From contig NZ_MSQD01000004.1 of assembly GCF_002102475.1 (NCBI RefSeq), positions 1 through 64,000 of the forward strand: a DNA stretch of 64,000 nucleotides, in the 5' to 3' direction. Position 1 is the stretch's first letter; every line of letters begins with the position of its first letter. A program made the translations under genes and the position numbers. This document shows positions 9,610-19,071 of the stretch, one piece after another. A model generated the notes under the pieces. The model ran no database searches and had not been told where the DNA came from. It saw nothing but the letters and a program-made list of their open reading frames with translations. Origin of the DNA: Thermoanaerobacterium sp. PSU-2. GTDB lineage: Bacteria; Bacillota; Thermoanaerobacteria; Thermoanaerobacterales; Thermoanaerobacteraceae.

Positions 9610-9646
9610 AAAATTAACCCCCTCCTGTAATAAAGAGGGGAATTAA
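9610..9646 (-). terminator. Terminator of polX
   Basis: Minus strand: AATTCCCCTC pairs with GAGGGGGTTAATT around a short loop, then TTTTTAG. It begins just past the polX stop at 9648. Confidence 0.75.
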
Positions 9647-9647
9647 T

Positions 9648-11362
9648 TTAAGATTTATTAAAAATTTTATTTAGCTCATCAAAATCATACGTATTAATCA
9701 CATCTTTCGCTTCAAGCCAACCTTTACGAGCAATGCCAATGCCATATTTTACATCATCAAGCCCTTCTATCCTATGCGCATCTGGACAAATTGCAAATTT
9801 TACACCTTTTTCTTTTGCATATTTTATGTATCTCCAATCAATGTCCAATCTATAAGGGCTTGCATTTATTTCGATTATCTTCCCGTATTCAGCAGCACTA
9901 TCTATAACTTTATACACATCAATGTCATAGCCGTCTCTTGCAAGGAGAAGTCTCCCTGTTAGATGTCCAATGATTTTTGTGTATTTATTTTTTATAGCTT
10001 TTATTATTCTCTCTGTCATGTCGTCTTTGCTCATTTTAAAGTTGGAATGAACAGATGCAATGACAAAGTCAAATCTTCTCAATATATCTTCGTCATAATC
10101 AAGTGAACCGTCTCTTAATATGTCAGATTCTATGCCTTTTAATATCTTTATATCAATATACTTGTTATTCAATTCATCAATTTCATCCAATTGCCTTAAA
10201 ACATCTTCTTCTTTAAGTCCATTTGCATAAAATGCAGATTTACTGTGATCTGTAATACCAATAATTTTATAACCGCGATATCTTGCCGCATTCACCATCT
10301 CAGAAAGTGTATTTGTTCCATCGCTGTATATCGTATGTACATGAAAAACCCCTTTGATGTCTTTTTCATCTATTAATACTGGAAGTAACCCTTTTTCTGC
10401 TGCTTCAATTTCACCCATATTTTCGCGAAGTTCTGGAGGAATATACGATAAATTGAGATTATTAAATATCTCTTCTTCATCACGGCATTTAATAAGCAAA
10501 TCATCTTTAAATAGACCATATTCATTTTTATTCCCATTTGCTTTGCCCTATGCCTCATAGCTGTATTGTGCTCTTTGCTGCCTGTAAAATGGTGCAATGC
10601 ATATGGATATTCTTCATCTTTGACAACCCTTAAGTCTACATTTATGCCAGATCTCAATGTTATGCTAGTCTTGGTTTCACCCTTAGCTACAATATCCCTT
10701 ATACCTTCATATTTTGTAAATACGTCCATGAGCTTCTCAGGATTATCACAGGTAGCAAGAATATCTATGTCTTTCACTATCTCTTTTCTTCGCCTTAAAC
10801 TTCCAGCAATTTCGCATCTTATTATCAATCCACTATCAATAAGGTATTGTTTTAATGATGTGGCCTCTAAATATGCATCCATAAATAGATGCTTACCATT
10901 AAACTGTTTTATAAATTGTATACCTTCAAGGATTTTTTTCTGCGTCTTTTCACCAAATCCCGGTAATTCAACTAGTCTATTTTCATTACAGGCATATTCC
11001 AGCTCACCAACCGTCTTTATATCAAGTTTGTCATGCAATGTTTTTATCTTTTTAGGTCCAAGACCTGGTATTTTTAACATCTCAATGAGGCCTTCAGGTA
11101 TCGACGCTTTAAGATTTTCATAGTATTCAAGTCTCCCAGTTGTAACAAGCTCAGTAAGTTTTTTATTAAGCGCATCACCTATACCCTTTACATCTTTTAA
11201 TCTATCTTCTTTTGTTAATTTTTCAATATCGTCATCAAGGATTTCTATTGTACGGGCAGCATTATAATACGCTCTCGACTTAAAAGGATTTTCACCTTTT
11301 AACTCTAACAAAAGCCCTATTTCATTAAGTATATTTACAACAGTTTTCTTATCCACACTCAT
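9648..11362 (-). pseudogene. polX: DNA polymerase X / PHP protein, split by a frameshift
   Basis: Two overlapping frames together make one bacterial PolX of about 570 residues. The first frame (from 11362; GTG 11365 is also possible) has the helix-hairpin-helix region, PGLGPKKIKTLHDKL, the nucleotidyltransferase GSLRRRKEIVKDIDIL with its catalytic aspartates, and NVDLRVV; it breaks after HHFTGSKEHNTAMRHRAKQ. The second frame (9648-10499 and upstream) resumes as EYGLFKDDLLIKCRDEEE and carries the PHP phosphoesterase motifs HVHTIYSDG, GITDHS and CPDAHRIEG. The break is at a run of five A (T at 10525-10529 on the plus strand); a sixth A would restore one frame. Known PolX proteins do gap filling in base-excision repair, with the PHP domain as 3'-5' exonuclease. 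Mutation, sequencing error or recoding cannot be separated here; without the shift the polymerase half has a foreign 50-residue tail. Confidence 0.85.
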
Positions 11363-11454
11363 CACATCTCTATATTTTGATATTACCCAACCTAAATAAT
11401 TGCCAATGTATTCTTAATATATTATATCATTTTAACTGTAAAACAAAAATAATA

Positions 11455-11506
11455 ATATAAAAAAGCCGACAGCCATCTACATTATCAGTAGAAGCCATCA
11501 GCTTTT
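11455..11506 (-). terminator. Terminator of cysK
   Basis: Minus strand: AAAAGCTGATGGC and GTAG-flanked inner arms pair with CTAC and GCTGTCGGCTTTTTT, with a loop around ATTATC, then a T-run. It lies about 85 bp past the cysK stop. Confidence 0.6.
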
Positions 11507-11591
11507 CAGCAATTTAAACGAGGGAGCTTCATCCTCTTTTTTGTTGTCAAATATATTATATCATTTTATCTTTCTATGTTAAAGTATCTTT

Positions 11592-12524
11592 TTAATCTTG
11601 ATACAATGTCGTCGAGAGATATCTTTCTCCTGTATCAGGCAGCAATACGACTACCGTCTTGCCTTTGTTTTCTGGTCTCTTTGCAATCTGAGTCGCTGCG
11701 AATGCGGCTGCACCTGATGATATTCCAACTAATAATCCTTCAGATTTTGCCAATGCTCTTGATGTCTCAAATGCTTCATTGTTTTTAACTTGGTATATTT
11801 CATCAATGATTTCTCTATTCAAAACATCAGGTACAAATCCTGCACCTATACCTTGTATCTTATGTGGACCAGGTCTTCCACCTGATAGAACTGGAGAATC
11901 AGCAGGCTCAACTGCTACAATCTTTACATCAGGTTTCCTTGATTTCAAAACCTCACCGACACCTGTAATTGTCCCACCTGTGCCAATGCCTGCAACAAAT
12001 ATATCTACATTGCCATCAGTGTCTCTCCATATTTCTTCTGCTGTCGTCTTTCTGTGTATTTCTGGATTGACAGGATTTTTGAACTGTTGCGGTATAAATG
12101 CATTTCCATACTGCTTTGCCAGCTCCTCAGCCTTTTTTACAGCTCCAGACATGCCTTCTGGGCCAGGCGTCAATACTATTTCAGCGCCAAGCGCTTTAAG
12201 CAAATTTCTCCTTTCAATGCTCATAGTCTCAGGCATAGTCAATATTAATCTGTATTTCTTAGCCGCTGCAACAAAAGCCAGCGCTATTCCTGTATTGCCA
12301 CTGGTTGGCTCAATAATAACAGTGTCTTTGTTTATAAGCCCCTTTTCTTCTGCATCTTTGATCATAGCATATCCGATTCTGTCCTTTACGCTGCTTAATG
12401 GATTAAAATACTCTAATTTTGCTATAAGCTTTGCTTCAAGATTATTTTCTTTATTGTAGTTTGATAATTCCAATAGCGGCGTATTGCCTATTAAATCCGT
12501 AAGGCTTTTTGCAATCTTTGACAT
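11592..12524 (-). CDS. cysK: Cysteine synthase A (O-acetylserine sulfhydrylase)
   Basis: 310 residues, the standard CysK size. PLP lysine in [13 protein letters not shown], the substrate loop [13 protein letters not shown], phosphate-binding [10 protein letters not shown] and C-terminal [11 protein letters not shown] are all intact. It makes cysteine from O-acetylserine and sulfide in the cytosol. It is monocistronic, with AAAGGAGAGG before ATG 12524 and a terminator behind. The promoter carries the TATTCCGATTG element also found at the mcc operon, so both are likely repressed together when cysteine is plentiful. No cysE lies in the window. Confidence 0.94.
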   Translation of the reverse strand: MSKIAKSLTDLIGNTPLLELSNYNKENNLEAKLIAKLEYFNPLSSVKDRIGYAMIKDAEEKGLINKDTVIIEPTSGNTGIALAFVAAAKKYRLILTMPETMSIERRNLLKALGAEIVLTPGPEGMSGAVKKAEELAKQYGNAFIPQQFKNPVNPEIHRKTTAEEIWRDTDGNVDIFVAGIGTGGTITGVGEVLKSRKPDVKIVAVEPADSPVLSGGRPGPHKIQGIGAGFVPDVLNREIIDEIYQVKNNEAFETSRALAKSEGLLVGISSGAAAFAATQIAKRPENKGKTVVVLLPDTGERYLSTTLYQD

Positions 12525-12544
12525 TATATCCTCTCCTTTAAATT

Positions 12545-12560
12545 ATACTATTCCGATTGG
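12545..12560 (-). promoter_or_regulatory. Operator-like element at the cysK promoter
   Basis: Plus strand ATACTATTCCGATTGG, matching ATAGTATTCCGAT at the yrrT operon promoter. It overlaps the minus-strand TATAAT region of cysK. A CymR-like repressor is inferred from the shared sulfur targets. Confidence 0.5.
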
Positions 12561-12635
12561 ATTTTATGTAATTATTATATAGCAAAAAAAGCTTTTTGTA
12601 AATAACATTTTTTTAACTTTATTATACAGCAAATA

Positions 12636-12661
12636 TAAAAAAATAACCGCATTAGCGGTTA
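12636..12661 (-). terminator. Terminator of the copZ-like gene
   Basis: Minus strand: TAACCGC-TAAT-GCGGTTA followed by TTTTTTTAT, 16 bp past the gene stop. Confidence 0.8.
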
Positions 12662-12677
12662 AACATACATGAAAATA

Positions 12678-12902
12678 TTAAGCTTCATATCCTGCGTCAA
12701 TAATCGCTTTTTTCATGTCATCTATAGTAACTTTTTTAGGGTCGTATGTTACAGTGACATTAGCCTTATCCAAGTCTACTGTCGCTTTTGATACTCCATC
12801 AAGACCTTTTAATGCTTTCTCTACAGTCATTTTGCAATGGTTGCATGACATGCCTCTGACATCAATCGTGACAGTTTCACCTTTTGAACCAAACAAACCC
12901 AT
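12678..12902 (-). CDS. copZ: Copper chaperone, HMA domain (CopZ-like)
   Basis: 74 residues forming a single heavy-metal-associated domain. The copper-binding loop is GMSCNHCKMTVEKAL (CxxC within GMxCxxC), and the rest follows the HMA pattern to VTIDDMKKAIIDAGYE. CopZ proteins carry Cu(I) to CopA ATPases or the CsoR repressor. It is transcribed alone from a TTGACT-N17-TAAACT promoter with a CsoR-type operator just downstream. No copA is adjacent. The short leader MGLFGSKGE before the domain is unusual but small. ATG 12902 follows AAAGGAGAG. Confidence 0.9.
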   Translation of the reverse strand: MGLFGSKGETVTIDVRGMSCNHCKMTVEKALKGLDGVSKATVDLDKANVTVTYDPKKVTIDDMKKAIIDAGYEA

Positions 12903-12921
12903 ATTTAATCTCTCCTTTCAT

Positions 12922-12938
12922 ATACTCATAAGGGGTAT
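12922..12938 (-). promoter_or_regulatory. Copper-type (CsoR-like) operator before copZ
   Basis: Plus strand ATACTCATAAGGGGTAT. It shares 13 of 17 positions with the site before the YHS gene at 4962-4978 and lies between the promoter and the ribosome binding site. Confidence 0.65.
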
Positions 12939-12949
12939 TACCTATAAAT

Positions 12950-12978
12950 AGTTTAATTTAACTACAGTTTAAAGTCAA
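12950..12978 (-). promoter_or_regulatory. Sigma-A promoter of the copZ-like gene
   Basis: Minus strand TTGACT (12973-12978), 17-bp spacer, TAAACT (12950-12955). Confidence 0.6.
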
Positions 12979-12983
12979 TTACT

Positions 12984-14141
12984 TCATGACACGTTTTTTT
13001 CTACTTTAATTTTCGTCTTAGAAGTCATTACCCGCAGTGAATACATTGGAACTTTTAATTTAAAATTCTTATATGTATTATCACCCATCATTATATCTAC
13101 AAAGTATGATAGCACATTAGGAAAATATCTTACTGATTTTTCTATGAAATCCATGTTATTGTACGTAAATTGCGCTAATCTATATGCCCAACCAACATCT
13201 GGCACAACTTCTCTATTGAGTCTAAGAGTGTATTCATCCAATCCACATTCTCCACTGAAATGCTTTTTTAGAACATCAAATGATATGTCTGCAGTAAGCA
13301 AAGCATTGTATATTCCTTCGCCTGTAAATGGATCAGCAAGCCTTGTAGCATCTCCAATCAATATTATTCTATCGTTATTAAATACACCATCGCTCCCATC
13401 AGGAAACGACAACTGATGCCCGTAAATTTTGCAGTCTTTTATATTTCCGTCCACATTTTCCTCTATCATTTTAGATAACATTTCTTTTATGTCTGAAACT
13501 TTGTTTAAAAAAGTCCCGACACCAATAGACAATCTATCACCTTTAGGGAATACCCATCCATACCCATATCTTATTGCGTTGAAATCCACCACAACTTTTC
13601 CTTTTAATCCATCGATTAAGCTATTATCGACGTATACTTCACCTTCAAGTGCTATGCCTTTTTTGCCATTTATTAAGTTCGCTTTATGTGCCACATTGCT
13701 GTTTATTCCGTCTGCACCTACTAAAACCTTTGTCTCATATTCACCCCTGTCTGTCACAACGACAAGTCCCTTATCATGCTGATAAAAGTCATAAAATAAT
13801 TCACCATCATGTATTTCACACCCATAATAAGCTGCTTTATCTATTAAATATTTGTCAAATTTAGTCCTATCTACCTGATATATTATAGGCTCACCAGTCT
13901 GCAAAACAGTCTGTTTGCCGTTAGGAAATTTAAAGATAATTTCATTGGTAATATCTTCTACGTATTGGCTTATATCAATATCTAATAATTTGTAACACCT
14001 TTTCGTTATTCCGCCACCGCAGGCTTTGTACCTTGGAAAAACATGCTTTTCTATCAACAATACCTTATATCCTTCTTTAGACAGCTTTCTTCCTAATGTA
14101 GATCCTGCAGGTCCTCCACCTATTATTATTGCATCATACAT
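12984..14141 (-). CDS. Geranylgeranyl reductase family FAD-dependent oxidoreductase
   Basis: 385 residues from ATG 14141, chosen because AGAGGTG lies 6 bases upstream; a TTG at 14162 would overlap that site. The N-terminus is an FAD-binding Rossmann motif, DAIIIGGGPAGSTLGRKL, followed by KACGGGITKRC, a geranylgeranyl-reductase family hallmark. The second FAD motif appears as IILIGDATRLADPFTGEGI. Members reduce isoprenoid chains or act as general flavin monooxygenase-like reductases; in Clostridia the substrate is usually unknown. Transcribed alone, divergent from the metA leader, and unrelated by sequence to the neighbouring sulfur genes. Confidence 0.85.
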   Translation of the reverse strand: MYDAIIIGGGPAGSTLGRKLSKEGYKVLLIEKHVFPRYKACGGGITKRCYKLLDIDISQYVEDITNEIIFKFPNGKQTVLQTGEPIIYQVDRTKFDKYLIDKAAYYGCEIHDGELFYDFYQHDKGLVVVTDRGEYETKVLVGADGINSNVAHKANLINGKKGIALEGEVYVDNSLIDGLKGKVVVDFNAIRYGYGWVFPKGDRLSIGVGTFLNKVSDIKEMLSKMIEENVDGNIKDCKIYGHQLSFPDGSDGVFNNDRIILIGDATRLADPFTGEGIYNALLTADISFDVLKKHFSGECGLDEYTLRLNREVVPDVGWAYRLAQFTYNNMDFIEKSVRYFPNVLSYFVDIMMGDNTYKNFKLKVPMYSLRVMTSKTKIKVEKNVS

Positions 14142-14271
14142 TTCTTTCACCTCTAAATTCAATTATAATTGCAAAACATACTAAATAAAAGCCACAAATT
14201 GGATTATTTTAAGCTATTCATAAACAAACAGTTGTCAATATAAGAATTAGCGAAAAGTGTCCTTCATATTA

Positions 14272-14300
14272 TTGACATCAAACTTCAATAAATATATAAT
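14272..14300 (+). promoter_or_regulatory. Sigma-A promoter of the metA leader
   Basis: Perfect TTGACA (14272-14277), 17-bp spacer and perfect TATAAT (14295-14300), about 30 bp before the SAM aptamer. Confidence 0.85.
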
Positions 14301-14330
14301 TATTTTAACAATTTAATATCGTAAATCAAA

Positions 14331-14436
14331 ACTCATCAAGAGTGGTGGAGGGACTGGCCCTGTGAAACCCGGCAACCGTCATATTTTATGAAAATGGTGC
14401 TAATTCCTGCAAAGCTTATAGCTTTGGGAGATGAGT
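14331..14436 (+). ncRNA. SAM-I (S-box) riboswitch of metA
   Basis: P1 strands ACTCATC (14331-14337) and GATGAGT (14430-14436) enclose the S-box core: GAGTGGTGGAGGGACTGGCC, GAAACCCGGCAACC, GGTGCTAATTCCTGC and a short P4 hairpin. A terminator hairpin follows at 14451-14470. It resembles the metY riboswitch, so the two steps from homoserine to homocysteine share SAM control. Confidence 0.96.
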
Positions 14437-14450
14437 AGATGTGATTATCT

Positions 14451-14480
14451 ACGCCTCATCTCTGAGGCGTTTTATTTTTT
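14451..14480 (+). terminator. Expression-platform terminator of the metA SAM riboswitch
   Basis: ACGCCTCA-TCTC-TGAGGCGT then TTTTATTTTTT. The stretch GTAGATGTGATTATCTAC just before it can form an alternative hairpin with the end of P1. Confidence 0.85.
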
Positions 14481-14500
14481 ACATTGAAGGAGGTTTGCAA

Positions 14501-15418
14501 ATGCCCATCAATATACCAAATGGCCTACCTGCCATCGATATTTTAGCTAAAGAAAATATATTCGTAATGGCTGAAGAAAGGGCAATTCATCAAGATATAC
14601 GCCCTCTTAAGATCGCCATCTTAAACTTGATGCCTACAAAAAGTGTGACAGAAACACAGCTATTAAGACTACTTAGCAACAATCCACTGCAAATCGATTT
14701 AAAATTTCTCTATGCAGCATCACACAAATCTAAAAACACTGCGCCAGAGTATTTAGAAGCTTTTTACAAAACATTTGATGACGTAAAACATGAAAAATTT
14801 GACGGTCTCATAATAACCGGAGCACCAGTGGAAACTTTGGACTTTTCAGATGTTGATTATTGGCATGAGCTTGAAGAAATAATGGAATGGAGCAAACACA
14901 ATGTATTTTCAACATTTCACATTTGCTGGGGTGCTCAAGCTGGTCTTTATTACCATTATAGGATTCCTAAATACCCACTGAAAGAAAAAATGTTTGGCGT
15001 ATTTTTGCATAAGGTTTCCAAAAAAAATGTCGACTTATTAAGGGGATTTGACGACGAATTTTATGCGCCCCATTCAAGATACACGGAAGTCAGAAAAGAA
15101 GATATAGAGCTTGTAGATGACCTTGAAATACTTTCTGAATCAGATGAGGCAGGCGTATACATAGTTGCATCAAAATCTGGCAGGCAGATATTTGTGACAG
15201 GTCACTCTGAATACGATCCTTTGACTCTAAAATCTGAATACGAAAGAGATTTAAAAAAAGGCATTCCTATAAAAATACCAAAACACTATTTCCCGGGAGA
15301 TGACCCTAACAATGAGCCAATTGTAAAATGGAGAAGCCATGCAAATCTATTGTTTTCTAACTGGTTAAATTACTATGTATACCAAAAAACACCATACGAT
15401 GTGAATTCAATTGAATAA
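14501..15418 (+). CDS. metA: Homoserine O-acetyltransferase (MetA family)
   Basis: 305 residues starting at ATG 14501 behind GAAGGAGG; an in-frame start at 14441 lies in the riboswitch terminator and is rejected. Catalytic Cys142 is in [10 protein letters not shown]; the His/Glu pair lies in [10 protein letters not shown]. Position 111 is Glu (GAPVETLDF). In characterised MetA enzymes Glu111 gives acetyl-CoA specificity, whereas Gly111 gives succinyl-CoA. This predicts O-acetylhomoserine, the substrate of MetY encoded at 5151-6443. Single gene with SAM riboswitch in front and terminator behind. Confidence 0.93.
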   Translation: MPINIPNGLPAIDILAKENIFVMAEERAIHQDIRPLKIAILNLMPTKSVTETQLLRLLSNNPLQIDLKFLYAASHKSKNTAPEYLEAFYKTFDDVKHEKFDGLIITGAPVETLDFSDVDYWHELEEIMEWSKHNVFSTFHICWGAQAGLYYHYRIPKYPLKEKMFGVFLHKVSKKNVDLLRGFDDEFYAPHSRYTEVRKEDIELVDDLEILSESDEAGVYIVASKSGRQIFVTGHSEYDPLTLKSEYERDLKKGIPIKIPKHYFPGDDPNNEPIVKWRSHANLLFSNWLNYYVYQKTPYDVNSIE

Positions 15419-15427
15419 ATATGATTT

Positions 15428-15470
15428 ATGCAGGTTATAAAACTTGATTTTATATCCTGCATTTTTTATA
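15428..15470 (+). terminator. Terminator of metA
   Basis: ATGCAGG(T)TATAAAA and TTTTATA(T)CCTGCAT form a long stem with a 4-nt loop, followed by TTTTTTAT. Confidence 0.8.
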
Positions 15471-15562
15471 TCATTTTTGCAAAATTATTCATTGACTTTT
15501 TCACTTTCCTGTGCTAATTTAATTATGCTATTTCAAAAATTTATAGAAAGGAATTGTACTAT

Positions 15563-16915
15563 ATGGACAAAACACAAAAGCTCAAAAAAGACATTGGCCT
15601 ATTTATCGCCACAGCACTTGTGACAGGTAACATGATGGGTTCCGGCATATTCATGCTTCCTGCTACACTTGCATCTAAATCAGGTCCTGGCGCAACAATA
15701 CTGGCATGGCTTGTTACAGGCATCGGATCAATATTGTTGGCATTATCATTTGCAAATTTAGGTTCAAGGATTCCAAAAGCCGGTGGCCCGTATGAATACT
15801 CAAAATTAGCTTTTGGAGACTTTATAGGTTTTATCAATGCGTGGTTATACTGGAATGGTTCATGGATCGGAAACGCTGCCGTTGTCATTGCAGTTGCCAG
15901 TTACTCAAGCGCTTTATTCCCGATTTTATCGCAAAATCATTTAGCCGCTTTTCTGTACACCAGTGGAATCTTATGGATTTTTACGATAATCAATATAATA
16001 GGTGTAAAAAAGGCTGGCTCAACTCAAACAACAATAACTGTGTTTGAAGTATGTCTTTTTTTATTCTTCATAATCGTATCAGCAGTACATTTCAAGTCAA
16101 GCAATGTAATGCCATTGTTCCCTGCAGGAAAAGGCATGAATACTTTGTCTGCAGCAGCAACTTCAACGCTGTGGGCGTTTGTAGGACTTGAAACTGCGTC
16201 AATAACCGCTGAAGAAATTAAAAACCCTGAAAGAAACGTAAAGTTAAGCACCATATTCGGAATATTAATAGCTGTAGTGATGTACCTTGCCATAAACCTT
16301 TCGGCAATGGGTGCAATGCCACAAAGCCAGCTTGCAAAAAGCGCTTCTCCAATAGCCGACATCCTCAAACAGTTTTTAGGGAAAAACATTGCGAATGTCA
16401 TAATAGTAGGCTCTGTCGTAAGTGTGCTTGGCACAACTGTCGGATGGCTTTTATCTACAGCTCGTGTGGCTTATGCGGCTGGTAAAGACGGTCTATTTCC
16501 AGAGATTTTTTCAAAAGTACATCCTAAATACAAGACTCCTCACGTATCATTGATCATAGGATCGGTGCTTGTAAATCTGCTATTGCTGATGAACTATACA
16601 AAATCTCTGGTTTCTGCGTTTAATTTTATAATACTGCTGGCAACTTTGTCTTTCCTACCTGTGTACGCTTTTACAGCCGCATCTGAAATGATGCTTCTTA
16701 TAAAAAGAGACAAAAACGTCAGCGTATTAGGCTTTATAAAGAATTCCATTATTCCACTTTTAGGCTTTGCATACGCCATGTGGACAATATACGGGTCTGG
16801 AGCCGAGACTGTCATGTACGGATTTATAATGCTTATGTGCGGCATACCCTTCTATATATACATGAAGTACAAAAATAACTCAAAGCTAAACGAGATTCGA
16901 AAAGTCTTAGAATAA
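15563..16915 (+). CDS. APC family amino acid permease
   Basis: 450 residues with about 12 membrane segments. It begins with the APC consensus TGNMMGSGIFMLPATLA (the unwound first helix that binds the amino acid) and has the second motif SLG-type region PKAGGPYEYSKLAFGD. The helix-8 region CLFLFF and the loop PERNVKLSTIFG are also typical. It should be a proton-coupled or exchange amino acid transporter in the cytoplasmic membrane; similarity to the arginine/agmatine antiporter (AdiC) subgroup is visible but the substrate is not determined. ATG 15563 follows AAAGGA; the TTG at 15554 lies within the ribosome binding site. Single gene, terminated at 16921. Confidence 0.85.
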   Translation: MDKTQKLKKDIGLFIATALVTGNMMGSGIFMLPATLASKSGPGATILAWLVTGIGSILLALSFANLGSRIPKAGGPYEYSKLAFGDFIGFINAWLYWNGSWIGNAAVVIAVASYSSALFPILSQNHLAAFLYTSGILWIFTIINIIGVKKAGSTQTTITVFEVCLFLFFIIVSAVHFKSSNVMPLFPAGKGMNTLSAAATSTLWAFVGLETASITAEEIKNPERNVKLSTIFGILIAVVMYLAINLSAMGAMPQSQLAKSASPIADILKQFLGKNIANVIIVGSVVSVLGTTVGWLLSTARVAYAAGKDGLFPEIFSKVHPKYKTPHVSLIIGSVLVNLLLLMNYTKSLVSAFNFIILLATLSFLPVYAFTAASEMMLLIKRDKNVSVLGFIKNSIIPLLGFAYAMWTIYGSGAETVMYGFIMLMCGIPFYIYMKYKNNSKLNEIRKVLE

Positions 16916-16942
16916 TTACAGGCTGCAAAATGCAGCCTTTTT
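16915..16942. terminator. Bidirectional terminator between the permease and acyltransferase genes
   Basis: GGCTGCA-AAA-TGCAGCC with T-rich flanks on both strands, between convergent genes ending at 16915 and 16951. Confidence 0.8.
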
Positions 16943-16950
16943 ACATCGTT

Positions 16951-18858
16951 TTAATTTTCTTCTTTTACCGCATTTGCTATAAGTGAAGCAAAATACTTCG
17001 CACCACTGGGCTCTAAGTGAACCGCATCGGGTGAAAAGAATGAATCATGTCCATAGCTGGCTTTATACCAATCAATTAAAGTAGTGTGGGGATATTCTGA
17101 AGACACTTTTGACAACGTCTCATTGACGATGCTTTCCCAAGGGCGTGGGACGCGGACATTTACCAATATTACGCGTTTTACAGGCTCTGCGCTCTTTAAA
17201 AGCGATAAAAGCTGGTCTTCAGTGAAAGGCCCATTTGTCCCCAACTCAACTATCAATGTGTCTATTTTTCCTTTCGCTTTGAGGTTTTTCACGACATCTT
17301 TTGCTTGATACATTTGTCTTCCTACTTTGCCATCAATCGTGATTCCCGGCAACATCTCTTCCAAGTAAGGCTTTGTATCTATCAATATTGAGTCACCTAT
17401 TATGGCTATACCCTTTCCATCCTGTACAGGGCTGGTTGTGGAATCACCGCTATTTGATACTGCTGAGTTTGAATTTCCGCCTTTATACGGATAGTACTTA
17501 ATATCTCTCCTATTATCTGGCAAATTATCATTGTAGTCCTGCACATCACTGCTAATATTGCTACTACTTCCTACATAAGATGGTGAATCTGATGCAATAT
17601 TTGATGAACCTGAATTTAACGAAACTGATGCGCTGGCCGGTATGATTCCACTCATACCTGCAATAAAAGTGCCCATTAAGCATACGGATAATGAAACTAA
17701 AGCAGATGTTTTAAGTGTAGGTAGTATTTTCCCTTTTTCAAACCTCAATGATTTTAAGTCGTTTATGATTTTTTTAAGTGCGCCGTGTCTTATTGGATCC
17801 TCCACGTATTTCCATGAAAAGGCAGAAATAACAATGATCATAAATACCTGCAGCAGCGCCCGAATAGGATCAAAGCCTTTCGTGTCCACAGTTGGTGTCG
17901 TCAAAATAAGCACCGGAAAATACCAAAGGTACACTCCGTACGACCTTGCCCCCAACCATCTTAATAGAGCGCATCCTAATATTTTCCCCAACAAGCTTTT
18001 AGGATGTGCTGACACAGCTACCACCACAGCAGTTATTACAGATAGCAAATACATGCCACCTCTATATACAAACGGATCGTATTGATTGACGTACATAAGC
18101 ATAGCAAAAATCGAAACTATTGCCAAAAAGCCAATCATATCATAAATCAATACTTTTCTTTTAGCTTCATTGTTGGAAAATTTGTTGCTGGGTAGAATCA
18201 ACGCTAAAGCTGAGCCTAAAAGAAGCCCAAAAGCGCGCGTATCAGTGCCATAATATACACGGCTGGGATCCATTCCTGGAATGTACATCATACCCATTGC
18301 CAAAGCAGAAAGCGCAGAAAGCAGCAAAGTGATAACAAAGATATACTTTTTCTTCTTTATATACTTAAGTGCCACAATCAATGCTAACGGCCAAATAAGG
18401 TAAAACTGTCCTTCAACAGCCAGTGACCATAGATTGCCAAACGTCGATTGTGGTCCAAACTTAGCAAAGTAAGATACTTTATGAAATATAAGCCACCAAT
18501 TGTTGACATAAAGCAAACTTGTTATAGCATCGCCTTTAATAGATGAAAGCCTTGAAGCATCGAAAAGCGTAACATAAGAGACGACTACAATTACCATAAT
18601 AAAAAGAGCTGGAAACAACCTCAACATTCTGCGCTTCCAAAAATTTTTTAAATCAACTTTATTGTTTTTCTCCCATTCTGATGCAATTATATTTGTTATC
18701 AAGTACCCTGACAACACAAAAAATATGCTGACGCCAAAAAAACCACCCTGCAAAAAAGTCAGATTAAGATGATATCCAATGACAGCAAGCACAGCTAAAG
18801 CACGTAGTCCGTCAAGTCCTGCCATGTATCTTGCGTTTTCGTTTAAAGGTTTTGGCAC
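16951..18858 (-). CDS. Acyltransferase 3 / SGNH two-domain O-acetyltransferase (OatA-like)
   Basis: 635 residues starting at GTG 18858 behind GGAGGGG. The N-terminal acyltransferase-3 domain (about 1-380) has about ten membrane helices, the catalytic His in GYHLNLTFLQGGFFG and FFVLSGYLITN. A Ser/Asn-rich linker leads to an extracytoplasmic SGNH domain with block I GDSILIDTK, block III LGTNGPF and block V DAVHLEPSG. This is the layout of OatA, which O-acetylates peptidoglycan MurNAc and confers lysozyme resistance; other cell-surface glycans are possible acceptors. Single gene, convergent with the permease. Confidence 0.88.
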   Translation of the reverse strand: MPKPLNENARYMAGLDGLRALAVLAVIGYHLNLTFLQGGFFGVSIFFVLSGYLITNIIASEWEKNNKVDLKNFWKRRMLRLFPALFIMVIVVVSYVTLFDASRLSSIKGDAITSLLYVNNWWLIFHKVSYFAKFGPQSTFGNLWSLAVEGQFYLIWPLALIVALKYIKKKKYIFVITLLLSALSALAMGMMYIPGMDPSRVYYGTDTRAFGLLLGSALALILPSNKFSNNEAKRKVLIYDMIGFLAIVSIFAMLMYVNQYDPFVYRGGMYLLSVITAVVVAVSAHPKSLLGKILGCALLRWLGARSYGVYLWYFPVLILTTPTVDTKGFDPIRALLQVFMIIVISAFSWKYVEDPIRHGALKKIINDLKSLRFEKGKILPTLKTSALVSLSVCLMGTFIAGMSGIIPASASVSLNSGSSNIASDSPSYVGSSSNISSDVQDYNDNLPDNRRDIKYYPYKGGNSNSAVSNSGDSTTSPVQDGKGIAIIGDSILIDTKPYLEEMLPGITIDGKVGRQMYQAKDVVKNLKAKGKIDTLIVELGTNGPFTEDQLLSLLKSAEPVKRVILVNVRVPRPWESIVNETLSKVSSEYPHTTLIDWYKASYGHDSFFSPDAVHLEPSGAKYFASLIANAVKEEN

Positions 18859-19021
18859 TGAAATCCCCTCCTAAGATCCCTCACAATAAAAAGCAATTTG
18901 CAACAAAATTCTTCATCATTCATCTAAAACAGCCATTTTTCTATAAATCCATTATATATTATCAATATTACAAAAGCATTACAACTGATAAATAAAATAT
19001 AAATATCTTATAAATATTTAT

Positions 19022-19058
19022 TAATAAAAAGAGCCCTTTATACGTTAAAGAGCTCTTT
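19022..19058 (-). terminator. Terminator of the cysteine hydrolase gene
   Basis: Minus strand: AAAGAGCTCTTTA pairs with TAAAGGGCTCTTT, followed by TTATTAATAAA. It lies 14 bp past the gene stop. Confidence 0.7.
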
Positions 19059-19071
19059 AAAACTTTTTATT

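Noticed and set aside
11521-11546. Plus-strand GAGG-CCTC-TTTTTT hairpin as a terminator
   Set aside because: Stem of only four pairs, no plus-strand gene ends there, and cysK has a stronger terminator at 11455-11506.
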